A DNA stretch of 64,000 nucleotides, taken from contig NC_092333.1 in NCBI RefSeq assembly GCF_046630445.1, positions 706,705,001 through 706,769,000 of the forward strand. Direction: 5' to 3'. Origin of the DNA: Rutidosis leptorrhynchoides (taxonomy: Eukaryota > Streptophyta > Magnoliopsida > Asterales > Asteraceae). The notes beneath the pieces were generated by a model that saw nothing but the letters and a program-made list of their open reading frames with translations, searched no databases and was not told the origin of the DNA. The position numbers were made by a program, and so were the translations under genes. Shown here piece after piece: positions 37,692 to 50,720 of this stretch (position 1 is the stretch's first letter; every line of letters begins with the position of its first letter).

Positions 37692-38829
37692 TGTAACATC
37701 CCAAATAAATAAGGTAATATTTTATAAAGTATTAATTGTTACATTTATGTAAGCATTATGTTTGTATTATAATGGTTAATATTTAAGGCTTGTTAAGTTA
37801 AAGTTAAGAGGGACTAAGGGTGCAAAGTTAGTTTAAGGACCTCCCATATTATGGTTTTGGTGGGGAGGGAAGAAAGTGTAAATAAGGCAAAGACAATTTA
37901 ATTAAATTGGTTAAATGCTGAAATCTCATTATCAGTTGCAATAAATAAATAAATAAATAAATAAAAAATACAGAAAGTTAGTGTGCTTGTGTGTGAGTGG
38001 CGACCCAAACAAGGAAGAGGGAGAAATCCTCCAGTGAAAGATTTGAAAACATGCAAGTAGAAATTCATGTAATCTAGTGTGCTTTAATCATCATAACAAG
38101 TTGCAATTCTTCAATTTCTTCTCCATTTGTGCACAATTAGGGTTCTTAAATCCCTAAAGACAAGGTATGAACTTCTAAGTCTATGTATCACTAAATTGGG
38201 TATTTTAGATGAATCTCAAGCTTATAAGTTGTTGTATGTTGTGAGTGTGCACATTTGTATGATTAAAAACGAATTTTAATTGATGTTTGGATGTAAGTTC
38301 ATGTATGAACTTGCTATTTGAGTGTGTGATATGAAAATGATGAATTTGGTGTAACTAATAGTCTAGAATCAAGTCATGCACACCAGGTGTTTGATGAAAT
38401 ACCTCAATGAAGATGATTATGAGATTCAGCTGAATTGTGAAGAAGAAAGTTTATGTTTTGAATTGTTGAAATTGTTGTTAAGAAGGTTAAGTTCTAAATT
38501 GTATGGATTAAATTAGAGAACTTGAATATTGAAGAAAAATGATACTTTATGAATGTTCATGTACTATGATAAGTTAAAAAGGGGGGATTAAGAAAGATTA
38601 AGTTCAAATGTGTAAGTATATGAAAGTGTTGTAAGCATTTGAAAGATGTAAATTCGTTTGAATTATGTTAATGACGAGATTAGCTCATGTATAGGTGCGA
38701 ATCAAGACAAAGGAACTTTAAGCGACCAAGGAATCTCTTTTAACCAAGGTGAGTTTATAGGGGGTAAATTGGGCGGGTCAAGAGTGGCTTAGTGTTCCCG
38801 GATTGCATCCGTGCAAGAGGGTAACGACT
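37692..38829 (+). repeat. 3' LTR of the Tekay-type element, truncated
   Basis: Matches 26742-27873 with about 2-3% differences by eye. It stops abruptly at the Copia remnant, so roughly its last 950 bp are absent. Confidence 0.85.
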
Positions 38830-40678
38830 AATCTAGTCGGCTAATTTGAGTTTTTCCACGATCCTTTGGTATTGACATTGGTCGGCTAATTTGGCTTCTT
38901 CCTCCATGTATAGCCTTTGATTTGAAATCATAGGGGTGTCAGCAGGCTTGCAATCAATCATACCTGTTTCAGCAAGAAGATCAAGGATATATTTCTTTTG
39001 ACAAATAAAGATTCCCTTTTGGGATCTCAAGACTTCAATCCCTAGGTAGTATTTAAGGCCACCAAAATCCTTCATTTCAAATTCTTTACATAAGTTCGCT
39101 TTTAATTTTGAAATTTCCTCTTGGTCGTTTCCGGTAATAATCATTTCATCAACATAGATTATGAGACATGTGATATGATTGTTTCTTTGTTTTAGGAAAA
39201 GTGTATGGTCGAAATTACTTTGTTTGAAACCGTAGTTTTTCATTGCTATAGTAAACCGCCCAAACCAAGCCTTAGGAGATTGTTTTAAGCCATAGAGAGA
39301 TTTTTTAAAATGACAAACTTCCCTTTCTTTAAAGGTAGACGTGAATCTGGGAGGTCTCTCCATATAGACTTCTTCCTTGAGTTCTCCATGTAGAAAGGCA
39401 TTTTTAACGTTGAATTGATGAAGTGGTCAATCTTTGTTTGCTGCTACTGAGAAAAGAACTCTGATTGTATCGATCTTGGCTACTGGAGAAAAGGTTTTTG
39501 AGTAGTCAACCCCATAAGTCTGAGTGTATCCCTTTGCCACAAGTCGGGCTTTGTATCTTTCAATAGTTCCATCGGCTTTGTGTTTAATGGTAAACACCCA
39601 TCGGCATCCAACTGGTTTCTTTGATTCAAGAAGTATACATTTTTCCTATGTATCTTTAGCCATAAGGGTTTCCATTTCATTTTCCATTTCTTTCTTCCTG
39701 TTAGGTGATTTTAGGGCATCTTCAACGGTGTTAGGAATTTCTTCAGAGTATATTGCAAAAGTAAAATGTTTTGCTTCTTGTAATAGATTTCCTTTGGCGA
39801 TGTTTACCATTGGATATCTTGACCTTGGATTTTCTCTTTCGGGAGAATACCTTTTTGGTGGTATTCCCCGATTAACTCTTGGCAGGAAGAACATATTGTT
39901 CTTGTGGTGGTTCGGGTTCAGGTTCGGTTCTTTGATCAGGTTGACTTTGTTGATTAGGTTGTTCCTCAGTTTGATTGGTTCTTTCATGTACTGAAGAATT
40001 CATCTCATTCTCAAGGTTAGTAGTATTAGTTTCAAAAGATTCAGAACTAACCTCAGTATGATTGGGAAGATCATTGTCGGTAGTACTGGCAGGTGGGTTA
40101 TTATGAGTCACTTCTTTGGATGATAGTAGATCAAGCCAACTCACAGTGTCACTGGATTTCGACTCCCCCTCACTCGTGTGTTGGGTATAGAAGTATTCGG
40201 TTTTTAAGAAATCACACTTCATAGAGGTGAACATGTGTTTTCTTTTTGGACTGTAACACCTATACCCTTTTTGATTAACCCCATAGCCAACAAAGACACA
40301 TTTTTCAGCACAAGGGTCGAGTTTAATTCTTTCCCCTTTGGGAATATGAACAAACACCGTGCATCCAAATATCCTAGGTTTGAGAGTAAGGTTTGACGGA
40401 GGTTTATAGAACTTGGCTAGTTTTCCCAAGGGGATTTTTAAATTCTAAGGCTCTGGTCGGGAGTCTATTAACAAGGTAAGTTGCCGTTGCAAGGGCTTGG
40501 GGCAAAAAAGACTTCGGAACATTTGACTCTATCATTAAAGCACGAGTTATTTCAAGAAGGATTTTTCCTTTCGAAAACACCGTTTTGGTGAAGAGTATGA
40601 GGGCATGTAGTTTGATGAATGACCCCTTTGGTTTCGCAAAAAAGTTTCATTTGAGTGTTGACTGAGACGACCCGTCCT
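38830..40678 (-). mobile_element. Ty1/Copia remnant (integrase end to reverse transcriptase)
   Basis: Minus-strand fossil. From right to left: integrase core end (CPHTLHQNGVFERKN), an integrase C-terminal segment (KPRIFGCTVFVHIPKGERIK, about 40.2-40.4 kb), a polar linker and reverse transcriptase (SLYGLKQSPKAW, IIYVDEMIITG, about 38.9-39.4 kb). Both ends are missing and no LTR of its own is present. Several breaks. It abuts the truncated Tekay LTR on the left and foreign LTR sequence on the right. Confidence 0.8.
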
Positions 40679-40743
40679 AATCCATAAGGACGAATACAAT
40701 AACATATGATTACATCGCGAGGTACTTGACCTCTATATGATAC

Positions 40744-40987
40744 TGAAGTTAAAGCAGAGGGGTACGAAATAGTTATATTTTTATTGAAAAATACTATTAA
40801 ATACGATACAATTTTACACAAGTTATTTATTTATTTATAGAGTGGATATACCTAAACCTTGCTACAACACTTATAAGCAGTGTACCTAATCGTACAGTAG
40901 TGTAGTTTTTAGTAAGTCCGGTTCATTCTACAGGGAGCAAGCCAATTTTAACGCTATATTTTTAAAACTATATTTGTATACATATAC

Positions 40988-41082
<95 letters not shown>

Positions 41083-41136
41083 TCAAAATGATAAGATATA
41101 ACTTTAATATAAAATGCTTTGATTTAAAATAATACT

Positions 41137-41232
<96 letters not shown>

Positions 41233-42040
41233 ATTATTATTATTATTATTATAAAAGGGGGTTTTTACCGTTTAATGACCGGTTTGTCAATTTTAAAACT
41301 TTAGTTACAATTAAAACCTAATGTAAAATATTAAATATACAAATAACTTAATTTAAAGCGTAAAGTAAATAACGATAATAAAAGTGCGATAAATAAAATT
41401 ACGATAAATAAAATTGCGGTAATTAAAAAAGTACGATAATTTAAAGTGCGATAAGATATAAAATAAAGGAATTATGCTTATTTAAACTTCCGTAATCATG
41501 ATGTTCAACGTGTTGATTTTAATTTATTACCATGGGTTAATTGTCCTTTGTCCTGGATTATTCAATATGTCCATACAGTTTTGTCCATAATAGTCCATCA
41601 ATCATAAATATAAAGTGCGAGAGTCCTCGTCAAATTATCTTTATACCCGAAGTCAAATATTCCAACTAATTGGGGACTCGAACTGTAACAAGGTCTTAAT
41701 ACTTTGTTTAATGAATACACCAGGTTATCGACTGCATGTAATCCAAGGTTTTACTACTTTGTTAACAATTACACCAATTACCCTTGAATGTAATCCACCC
41801 CTATTTTAATGAGTCCATTAACCATTAATCCATTCCCGTGTCCGGTCAAATGAACAATAATTCGTATTTATAGATATCCCGCCCACCGTACCCGATTAAG
41901 CGTATGTGGTTATATATAAATATGTCAAATTGTAATCTTTATATTAAATTAACGAGGTATCGTTTAGTTAATATAAAGCCCATTAATAGCCCATAGTCTA
42001 ATTTCCACAAGTGTCGTTCTTTTGTCCAAACCCCAATTAC
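40744..42040 (-). repeat. Partial Athila LTR within duplication copy A
   Basis: Duplicate of the terminal part of the LTR at 42615-44591, including the (TA)n tracts (about 40985-41080 and 41143-41227) and the degenerate ACGATAAATAAAATT repeats. Cut where copy B starts. Confidence 0.8.
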
Positions 42041-42545
42041 CCACTCGTGTGTTGGGTATAGAAGTATTCGGTTTTTAAGAAATCACACTTCATAGAGGTG
42101 AACATATGTTTTCTTTTTGGACTGTAACACCTATACCCTTTTTGATTAACCCCATAGCCAACAAAGACACATTTTACAGCACAAGGGTCGAGTTTAATTC
42201 TTTCCCCTTTGGGAATATGAACAAACACCGTGCATCCAAATATCCTAGGTTTGAGAGTAAGGTTTGACGGAGGTTTATAGAACTTGGCTAGTTTTCCCAA
42301 GGGGATTTTTAAATTCTAAGGCTCTGGTCGGGAATCTATTAACTAGGTAAGTTGCCGTTGCAATGGCTTGGGGCAAAAAAGACTTCGGAACATTTGACTC
42401 TATCATTAAAGCACGAGTTATTTCAAGAAGGATTTTTCCTTTCGAAAACACCTTTTTGGTGAAGAGTATGAGGGCATGTAGTTTGATGAATGACCCCTTT
42501 GGTTTCGCAAAAAAGTTTCATTTGAGTGTTGACTGAGACGACCCG
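42041..42545 (-). mobile_element. Copia integrase fragment, duplication copy B
   Basis: Second copy of the Copia integrase piece (KPRIFGCTVFVHIPKGERIK; CPHTLHQKGVFERKN), nearly identical to the one at 40172-40678. Fossil fragment. Confidence 0.8.
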
Positions 42546-42614
42546 TCCTAATCCATAAGGACGAATACAATAACATATGATTACATCGCGAGGTACTTGA
42601 CCTCTATATGATAC
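42546..42614 (-). repeat. End fragment of the long solo-LTR family
   Basis: CCGTCCTAATCC...ATCGCGAGGTACTTGACCTC...TATGATAC matches the ends of 3883-7613 and 29388-33301. The Athila LTR begins directly after GATAC, so Athila apparently inserted into a member of that family, itself within Copia. The same fragment occurs in copy A at about 40675-40743. Confidence 0.65.
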
Positions 42615-42848
42615 TGAAGTTAAAGCAGAGGGGTACGAAATAGTTATATTTTTATTGCGAAATACTATTAAATACGATACAATTTTACACAAGTTATTTA
42701 TTTATTTATAGAGTGGATATACCTAAACCTTGCTACAACACTTATAAGCAGTGTACATAATCGTACAGTAGTGTAGTTTTTAGTAAGTCCGGTTCGTTCC
42801 ACAGGGAGCTAGCCAATTTTAACACTATATTTTTAAAACTATATTTGT

Positions 42849-42945
<97 letters not shown>

Positions 42946-44591
42946 TATTATTATTATTATTATTATAAAAGGGGGGTTTTTACCGTTTAATGACCGGTTT
43001 GTCGATTTTAAAACTTTAGTTACAATTAAAACCTAATGTAAAATATTAAATATACAAATAACTTAATTTAAAGCGTAAAGTAAATAACGATAATAAAAGT
43101 GCGATAAATAAAATTACGATAAATAAAATTACGGTAATTAAAAAATACGATAATTTAAAGTGCGATAAGATATAAAATAAAGGAATTATGCTTATTTAAA
43201 CTTCCGTAATCATGATGTTCGACGTGTTGATTTTAATTTATTACCATGGGTTAATTGTCCTTTATCCTGGATTATTCAATATGTCCATACGGTTTTGTCC
43301 ATAATAGTCCATCAATCATAAATATAAAGTACGAGAGTCCTCGTCAAATTATCTTTATACCCGAAGTCAAATATTCCAACTAATTGGGGACTCGAACTGT
43401 AACAAGGTCTTAATACTTTGTTTAATGAATACACCAGGTTATCGACTGCATGTAATCCAAGGTTTTACTACTTTGTTAACAATTATACCAATTACCCTTG
43501 AATGTAATCCACCCCTGTTTTAATGAGTCCATTAACCATTAATCCATTCCCGTATCCGGTCAAATGAACACTAATTCATATTTATAGATATCCCGCCCAC
43601 CGTACCCGATTAAGCGTATGTGATTATATATAAATACGTCAAATTGTAATCTTTATATTAAATTAACGAGGTATCGTTTAGTTAATATAAAGCCCATTAA
43701 TAGCCCATAGTCTAATTTCCACAAGTGTCGTTCTTTTGTCCAAACCCCAATTATGGTACAAAGCCCAATTACCCAGTCTTAATATTTCGCCCAACATCAT
43801 GATTACTTCGATTTAAATAAGCATAATAATAACTTAGCTATGAGACATTAATTTAAAAAGGTTGAACATAACTTACAATGATTAATAATATCGTAGCGTT
43901 ACACGGACAGAATTTCGACTTACACACTTACAAATTCGCCACTATAACCTTATTATTATTAAACTTAAATTAAAATTAAAATTATAAAATATAAATATAT
44001 TTTTACGTATATAGAAAAGAAAGAAAAAGGGTAATGAATCGATCAGAATGCGCGGCCTTTTATAGGCCCACGTTTCACTGTTGAGCTCCGCGAGTGCGGA
44101 GGTTTTCTTCATCAAAGCTCTGCGAGTGCGGAGGTCTGGAATCTAGCTCATAGATCAAATTCAAAACGTGAACTGCGTATAATTATAATATATAATAATA
44201 TATATAATTAATTATATATTATATTATATTCTTATGCATAGTTGACTTGTAATTTTTGGTCCGTTGCATCGCACGCTGAAAGTTAGTTCATGTCTCGGTT
44301 TCGAATTTTCGAACACCTTTTCGTACAATTTAATATCTTGTACTTTGTGTTTCACGGCTTATACTCTTGTAATTTTTAGACGTTTCTCATCAATAATTTG
44401 AACCACTTGAATTGTACTTTGTACTTTTTAGCTTTTTGGTCATTTGCGTCTTCAAATCATCGAATCTGTCTTTTGTCTTCACCTTTTATTATTTAAACGA
44501 ATATCACTTGTAAATAGAACAATTGCAACTAAAATCTTGTCTTTCTTGAGGGATAATGATATGAAATATATGTTCGTTTTTAGCATTATCA
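42615..44591 (-). repeat. 3' LTR of the minus-strand Athila copy
   Basis: 1977 bp. On the minus strand it runs from TGATAATGCTAAAAACGAAC to CTTTAACTTCA, that is TG...CA. It is preceded on that strand by the polypurine-like AAGTGTGAGAATATT. It differs by roughly a tenth from the plus-strand LTRs at 48204 and 63121, so it belongs to an older or different subfamily. Contains (TA)n at about 42855-42942. Confidence 0.85.
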
Positions 44592-46671
44592 AATATTCTC
44601 ACACTTGAGCGTTGCTTGTCCTCAAGCAATATAGAACTTGAATATAGCTTTACAAGAATCACTTCTTTATTCTTCACACTTTGTACATCAGTGATTTCTA
44701 TACGGCGGTATGAACAATGATAGTAACGTTGTGGTTTACAGTCTCACATGATTATAAAAATTTAGATCTTTTAAGGAAATTGGATCTTTATGAAAATATT
44801 TGATCTTTTTGAAAATTCAATCTAGCTTTTACCCTAGATAAGTTTTCCGGAATAACCCTTCACCGGTGCTTGCAAATTGTTTTTGTGGGTTTTGTGGGTT
44901 TCAGATTTGAAAATTTTAGCTCAAAACTTATGGTTTTGTGTCACTCACTTGCTAACCTTGTATTGGGAAAGCAACACGTCCAGTTTACTTGCTCCGTATA
45001 TTACCTTTCGGTAAACTACCGTCCGGTTGTAAAGGAAAGTGTTGAACATGCAACTGTTAAGGCGATGTCCCGTGACCTGCTTTTGATTATGGTCTATATC
45101 GTGTCGGATGCAATTACTATCCTTGATAGGAGAAATAGTAAAGATCACCCTATAGTTTTTCGGTCTGGCACAAGGTCCTGTCTTCGACCATGCTATGCAA
45201 CCACCGTTCTTACGGTTGACACCTGATTTGGTTCAGGTGACCTAATGAATTCCGGTGAATTCTTAGGATTTTACGTTCAATGGTAATGAACGCATTGAAA
45301 ATAGGGTTTTAGAAAACAAATTGGTTTGTAATTTGATCAAAATATTTTCTCGTTCAAGCTCGAGTTTAGATATCATTGAATTTCATGAGTTTGAATTCTC
45401 AATCTTTATGGTCAATCTCAAGGATTGAGTAATATCAGTCTTAAAAGCTGATTTTTGATCTTTAAGGAGATTATCCTTTCTAGGGATCTGATTCATTAGT
45501 CTTATAAACTAATTTGCATGGTGGCCCCCATTGTACGAGACAGATCCTCTCATGGTTAGGATAAGTCTGACCACTTGGCGACCCTGTTTGATGCTGAGGT
45601 CCGTGGATTTCCAGCTGATTTTCGAGAAAACTTTTCAAGGTTTTTCGTAGACTCTACAACTGGTCTGGACGACAACTTCCTGACCTAAATCAAGAAGCGC
45701 GTGTCTTTTTCTCGGAAGACTTTACTTCCTTTTAAATCAAGTGGCACATTTCTTTCAAATATACTATAAGAAATCGGGTAAAACTTATAAAATTGTCCAA
45801 AACAAAAGCATCTTCAATTATTTGTACAAAAATATATGATATATGTTCTAAATAACTTGGTAAAATTTTCCCACACTTGGCTTTTATTTTCCTTTCTTTG
45901 CCTTTTTATTTTCCTCTATTCCATTTTAAATGAATTCAAGCGTTTTGAGTTGTTTCTCAATTTATGTCCTTTCCGAGGTAACAATAATTTCGGTGTTAAC
46001 ACCTAGTTTTATCGTTTATAAATATGTATAAACATAATTTTGAGTTCATTTAGTTGAAAATTTTTACTAGAATTGGGTAGTCAGTATATAAGACTAGGGT
46101 TGTTCTTTATTATCATAGAGCACTAGATTCTAATACAACTACTGCGTTACTAGTATTATTAATGGTAACCAAGTGTTTAAATTTAAAATTTTAAAAATCC
46201 GAAAGAATTTAACCCCTTCTCACACTTAAGATCTTGAAATGCCCTAATTTGCAAGAAATCAGTACAATTTAAATTATTGAGGGTGATTAGCGTAAAAAAT
46301 GATTAAATTTTACCAAAGTTTCCAAACATATTGTTGTTTATGTTGAATGATAAATGGTGCACATCATTTGTTCATTCCTGCAGTTGTTATTTCACATATA
46401 TTTTGCATCTTGTCGTCAAAATTAGTTGCTTTTGCTGAACTTAATGTCAGTCTTTGAAAATGCGCTGTTTTACCCTGTTTTGTATATGAGATAAACTACA
46501 AACATATATATACATATTTTTGAAGTTGGGTATATCACCCCACATTCAAAAATTATTAAAAATCTAATAATAAAAGTTAGAAAATTATAAAAACTATTAT
46601 AGTATCAAAAGAAATATTAAAAGTATAAAATTACAAGTTACCAAATAAATAAAAATAGGCATAAAAGAAAA

Positions 46672-48025
46672 TTAGGGTTGATGAGGATGGTGCCAGTAGA
46701 GATTCCATTCATAGCCGTATGTGCTGTAGAATGCTTGAGTTGGGTCATATGTAGGGTACGGTGGTCGGGTCTGTATAGTCCAGGGAGGAAATACGGGCTT
46801 TGGAGTAGGAATGTAGTTTGTATTTATGTGTGCACAATGTCTTATGATTTGGTTTTGATGATACTGCCAATCTTGAAATGCTCGTTGTCTAGCCATTTCA
46901 TCCTCATGTTGAGCCATAAAAATTTGCATTTCTGTCATCTGATTCCCCCCTCCCGCATTACCTTGCTACTGATCTCTTTCGACCTGTGGATGATGGCCAT
47001 CATATGGTGCTGCAGCTTTATGTCGTTTCTTTAAAACCTTAGCACCATGATATACTTTCAAACCAATTGTTTCACGGGGTTCTGGTGCTGCAATTATTAA
47101 TCCCCCCTGACTTCTATCGACACCGTGATACTCAGCAATTAAAGTAACAAAGATACCACCTCCTATTATACTATTAGGCCGTAACTCCTAACCATAGCTG
47201 ATAAATAATAACCCACACAATAGGTATACTCATAGCGCTATGTGGGTCTCGAATGCACATGGGATAAAATAAATTATTCTCATTTACTTTTTCTTTGTTC
47301 TTACCTCGCTGTGTAATCGAGTTTGCTAAGAACCTATAGATTACTCTTAGCTCAGCTCTATCAATATCAGTATAAGAGTTATTCCTCCCACGAAATCGGT
47401 TATGCCTAGTCATTCTACTCCATATTCCTTTCATATCAAAATTTTCATCAACCCTCCTACCATTAACTATTAACCTTTGACAATCAGTAGATGCTAGTTC
47501 CTCAGGCGTATATATACACAAAGCCTGAGCCATGTCTAGTAGAGACATATGGCGCATCACACCTCCTAATAAAAATCTAATAAAACTCCGATCGGTTAAG
47601 GTAGCTACCCGATCATTTATTTTAACATTACATAATAATTCCACACACCATTCTCTATATACACGCCTACGTATATTAAACAAACGTTCCCAATCATTAA
47701 AAGTAGAATTACCATACCTTTGTGTAAGTAATTCTCTGATTAGATCGGCCAATCCCACTGTTTCTAACGGTTCCCAATCTATTACTCTGGGTACTTCAAC
47801 AACATTAGACTGAAGGGTGTGCAAGTTCCTCTGATATTTTGGATAATCTATCCAATGTCGGTCAAACATTAAATTAGGGTGTAAATCTGCCAATTCTATA
47901 TTTGAATATGAAATGAATTGATGCGGTAGATTATGTCTATATTGGTCGTTAATCTTCTGTTCTTCTGCATTCTCAGGAGGAGCATTGTGAGCCTGGGATG
48001 CGGATGAAGATTCACCCCTTTCAGT
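46672..48025 (-). mobile_element. env-like / Athila ORF-1-type coding block, minus-strand copy (fossil)
   Basis: The product shares blocks with the plus-strand copy: LHPNLMFDRHWIDYPKYQ, SFIRFLLGGVMRHMSLLDMA, ALCIYTPEELASTDC and a Pro/Tyr-rich tail (NYIPTPKPVFPPW, YSTYGYEWN). It occupies the post-pol position where Athila elements carry an env-like gene and resembles the plant 'Athila ORF-1' protein family. No signal peptide or membrane segment is seen in this block. Contains a few breaks. Confidence 0.7.
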
Positions 48026-48203
48026 CTGCAAAACACATTAACACAATTTTTGTGCATCCAAATATGCATTAGTGTTAGCAAAATCATAAATCAAAACAAT
48101 CATAATGACATGTTTAATCCATATTAAACTTTATACGCATTTTCATAATATTAACAATTCTACACTTTTACAAATAAACATATATGAAAATGTATACAAT
48201 ATT

Positions 48204-50191
48204 TGATAATGCTAAAAACGAACATATATTTCATAGCATTATTCCTCAAGAAAGACAAGCTTTTAGTTGCAATTGTTCTATTTACAAGTGATATTCGTTT
48301 AAATAATAAAAGGTGAAGACAAAAGACAGATTCGATGAATTGAAGATGCAAACGACCAAAAAGCTCAAAAGAACAAAAGACAATCAAAGAGGTTCCAATT
48401 ATTAATAAGAAACGTCTCGAAATTACAAGAGTACAAGATTCAAAACGCAAAGTACAAAATATAAAATTGTACGCAAGGACGTTCGAAAATCCGGAACCGG
48501 GACCAGAGTCAACTCTTAACGCTCGACGCAACGGACTAAAAATTACAAGTTAACTATGTATATAAATATAATATAATATATAATTAATTATATTAATTAT
48601 ATATATATATTATATTTATAAATAAAAACCGTCGGCAGAGAAAGACTCCAAGGGACTGAGCTGTAATTTCATTCTCCGCGACTCGCAGAGTTTGAAGGCA
48701 AAAATGCCGCGAGTCGCGGAGCCCCAAAAGTCGACTTTTTCTATAAAAGCAACCGAATTCTGATCGCAAATGATAATCTTTTTCTTCTTCTCTCATATAT
48801 ACGTAAAATATATATATATAATTTATATTTTAATTTTAATTATAATTATAATTCTAATAATAAGGGTATGTTAGCGAATGTTGTAAGGCTGTAAGTTGAA
48901 ATTCTGTCCGTGTAACGCTACGCTATTTTTAATCATTGTAAGTTATGTTCAACCTTTTTACATTAATGTCTCGTAGCTAAGTTATTATTATGCTTATTTA
49001 AAACGAAGTAATCATGATGTTGGGCTAATTACTAAAATTGGGTAATTGGGCTTTGTACCATAATTGGGGTTTGGACAAAAGAACGACACTTGTGGAAATT
49101 AGACTATGGGCTATTAATGGGTTTTATATTTGTTTAACTAAATGATAGTTTGTTAATGTTAATATAAAGATTTACAATTGGGCGTCCCTATAAATTACCA
49201 TATACACTCGATCGGACACGATGGGCGGGGTATTTATATGTACGAATAATCGTTCATTTAACCGGACACGGGAATGGATTAATAGCCACTAGAATAATTA
49301 AAACAAGGGTGAAATTACATTCAAGGGTAATTGGTGTAATTGCTAACAAAGTAGTAAAACCTTGGTTTACACGCAGTTGATAACCTGGTGTACTCATTAA
49401 ACAAAGTATTAAAACCTTGTTACAATTCGAATCCCCAATTAGTTGGAATATTTAACTTCGGGTATAAGAATAATTTGACGAGGACACTCGCACTTTATAT
49501 TTATGACTGATGGACTGTTATGGACAAAAACCAGACGGACATATTAAATAATCCAGGACAAAGGACAATTAACCAATGAGCATAAAACTAAAATCAACAC
49601 GTCAAACATCATGATTACGGAAGTTTAAATAAGCATAATTCTTTATTTCATATTTAATTTCCTTTATTTTATATTTAATTGCACTTCTAATTATCGCACT
49701 TTTATTTATTGTTATTTAATCGCACTTTTAATTATCGTACTTTTTAATTATCGCAATTTTATTTTATCGCACTTTTATTGCAATTTCATTATCGTTATTT
49801 ATTTTACGCTTTAAATTAAGTCTTTTATTTATTTAATATTTTACATTAGGTTTTAACTGCGACTAAAGTTTTACAATCGACAAACCGGTCATTAAACGGT
49901 AAAAACCCCCCCTTTATAATAATAATATTACTTATATATATGTTTGTATTTTTATAAAAGTAAACTAATATAGCGTTGAGCTTTGTTTAAAAAAGATTCC
50001 CTGTGGAACGAACCGGACTTACTAAAAACTACACTACTGTACGATTAGGTACACTGCCTATAAGTGTTGTAGCAAGGTTTAAGTATATCCGTTCTCTAAA
50101 TAAATAAATATCTTGTGTAAAAATGTATCGTATTTAATAGTATTTCCTGCAAAAATTTAATACTATTTTGTATACACCCCCTACGACATCA
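48204..50191 (+). mobile_element. Solo Athila LTR, plus strand, inside the env-like intron of the minus-strand copy
   Basis: Starts TGATAATGCTAAAAACG and ends TACGACATCA. Flanked by the direct repeat ATATT (48199-48203 and 50192-50196). The sequences on both sides belong to the minus-strand copy and align without gap to 59.0-59.7 kb once LTR and one repeat are removed, so this is an insertion with target duplication. About 1.3% different from the LTR at 63121 over 880 bp by eye. Core promoter: palindrome pair (48674-48690, 48707-48721) then CTATAAAAGC at 48741. Confidence 0.8.
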
Positions 50192-50720
50192 ATATTCCTT
50201 AGCATTCATCTTCTAAATCATGTCAAAAATAATCATTATAGCAATTAAGCGAGTTCCAAATGGCATTCATATTAATTAAATCGAGTTCATGCATTTTTGA
50301 CTCAAAAAGTCCACTTTAATATTCAAAAATCATGTTTAGGATCAAAGTTTTGATCATTTAGCAATCTAAACATGTTACACTACTCAATTTAGTATAAACT
50401 AACAACAAAATTCGGCAATAACCCGTTTATGTCAAAAAGCCCCAATTTTGCTCAAGAACACGAACCCTAGATTACTCAAAATTTGAAGTTTAAGGCTTCT
50501 AATCATGTTAAATAGCATCAATCTAGGTTATACAAGCATAATACACAAACAATTTAAGCATAATTAAACTAGAAATCATCAAAATCAAATTAGGTATAAA
50601 TTTATTCAAGAACACTAAAAATCCGAATTAAAGAGTATTTAGATGTAGAAATTACCGATCTCCTAGAGTAACTTCTTGGTAGGATCCTTCTCAACATGAT
50701 TTTAGCACGGACAGGAAGCC

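Larger units (their letters stand above)
40172..43905. repeat. Recent tandem duplication, about 1.87-kb unit
   Basis: Copy A (about 40172-42040) and copy B (from about 42041) run head to tail. Each holds Copia integrase sequence, a roughly 70-bp tail of the long solo-LTR family (ACGACCCGTCCTAATCC) and the end of a minus-strand Athila LTR. Anchors: CACTCGTGTGTTGGG at 40174 and 42043; TGAAGTTAAAGC at 40744 and 42615. Differences are about 1-2% by eye apart from the (TA)n tracts. At the join copy A lacks the TGGTACAAAGCCCAATTA word seen in copy B, whose ends share CCCAATTA. Confidence 0.85.
44592..50720 (-). mobile_element. Minus-strand Athila-type Ty3/Gypsy copy: 3' internal region with nested solo LTR
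   Basis: Fossil. Reading right to left: env-like exon 1 (50697-50656), an intron-like stretch, the main env-like ORF (48025 to about 46672), a non-coding 3' region and the polypurine site before the 3' LTR. Excluding the inserted solo LTR at 48204-50191, it aligns colinearly with 59024-63120 of the plus-strand copy. gag-pol of this copy is absent: near 50.7 kb it meets plus-strand Athila leader head to head. A few breaks; not whole. Confidence 0.8.

Noticed and set aside
42615-50720. Inverted arrangement produced by autointegration of one element
   Set aside because: The minus- and plus-strand LTRs differ by roughly a tenth, and inverted internal sequence lies on both sides of the plus-strand LTR, which autointegration would not give.
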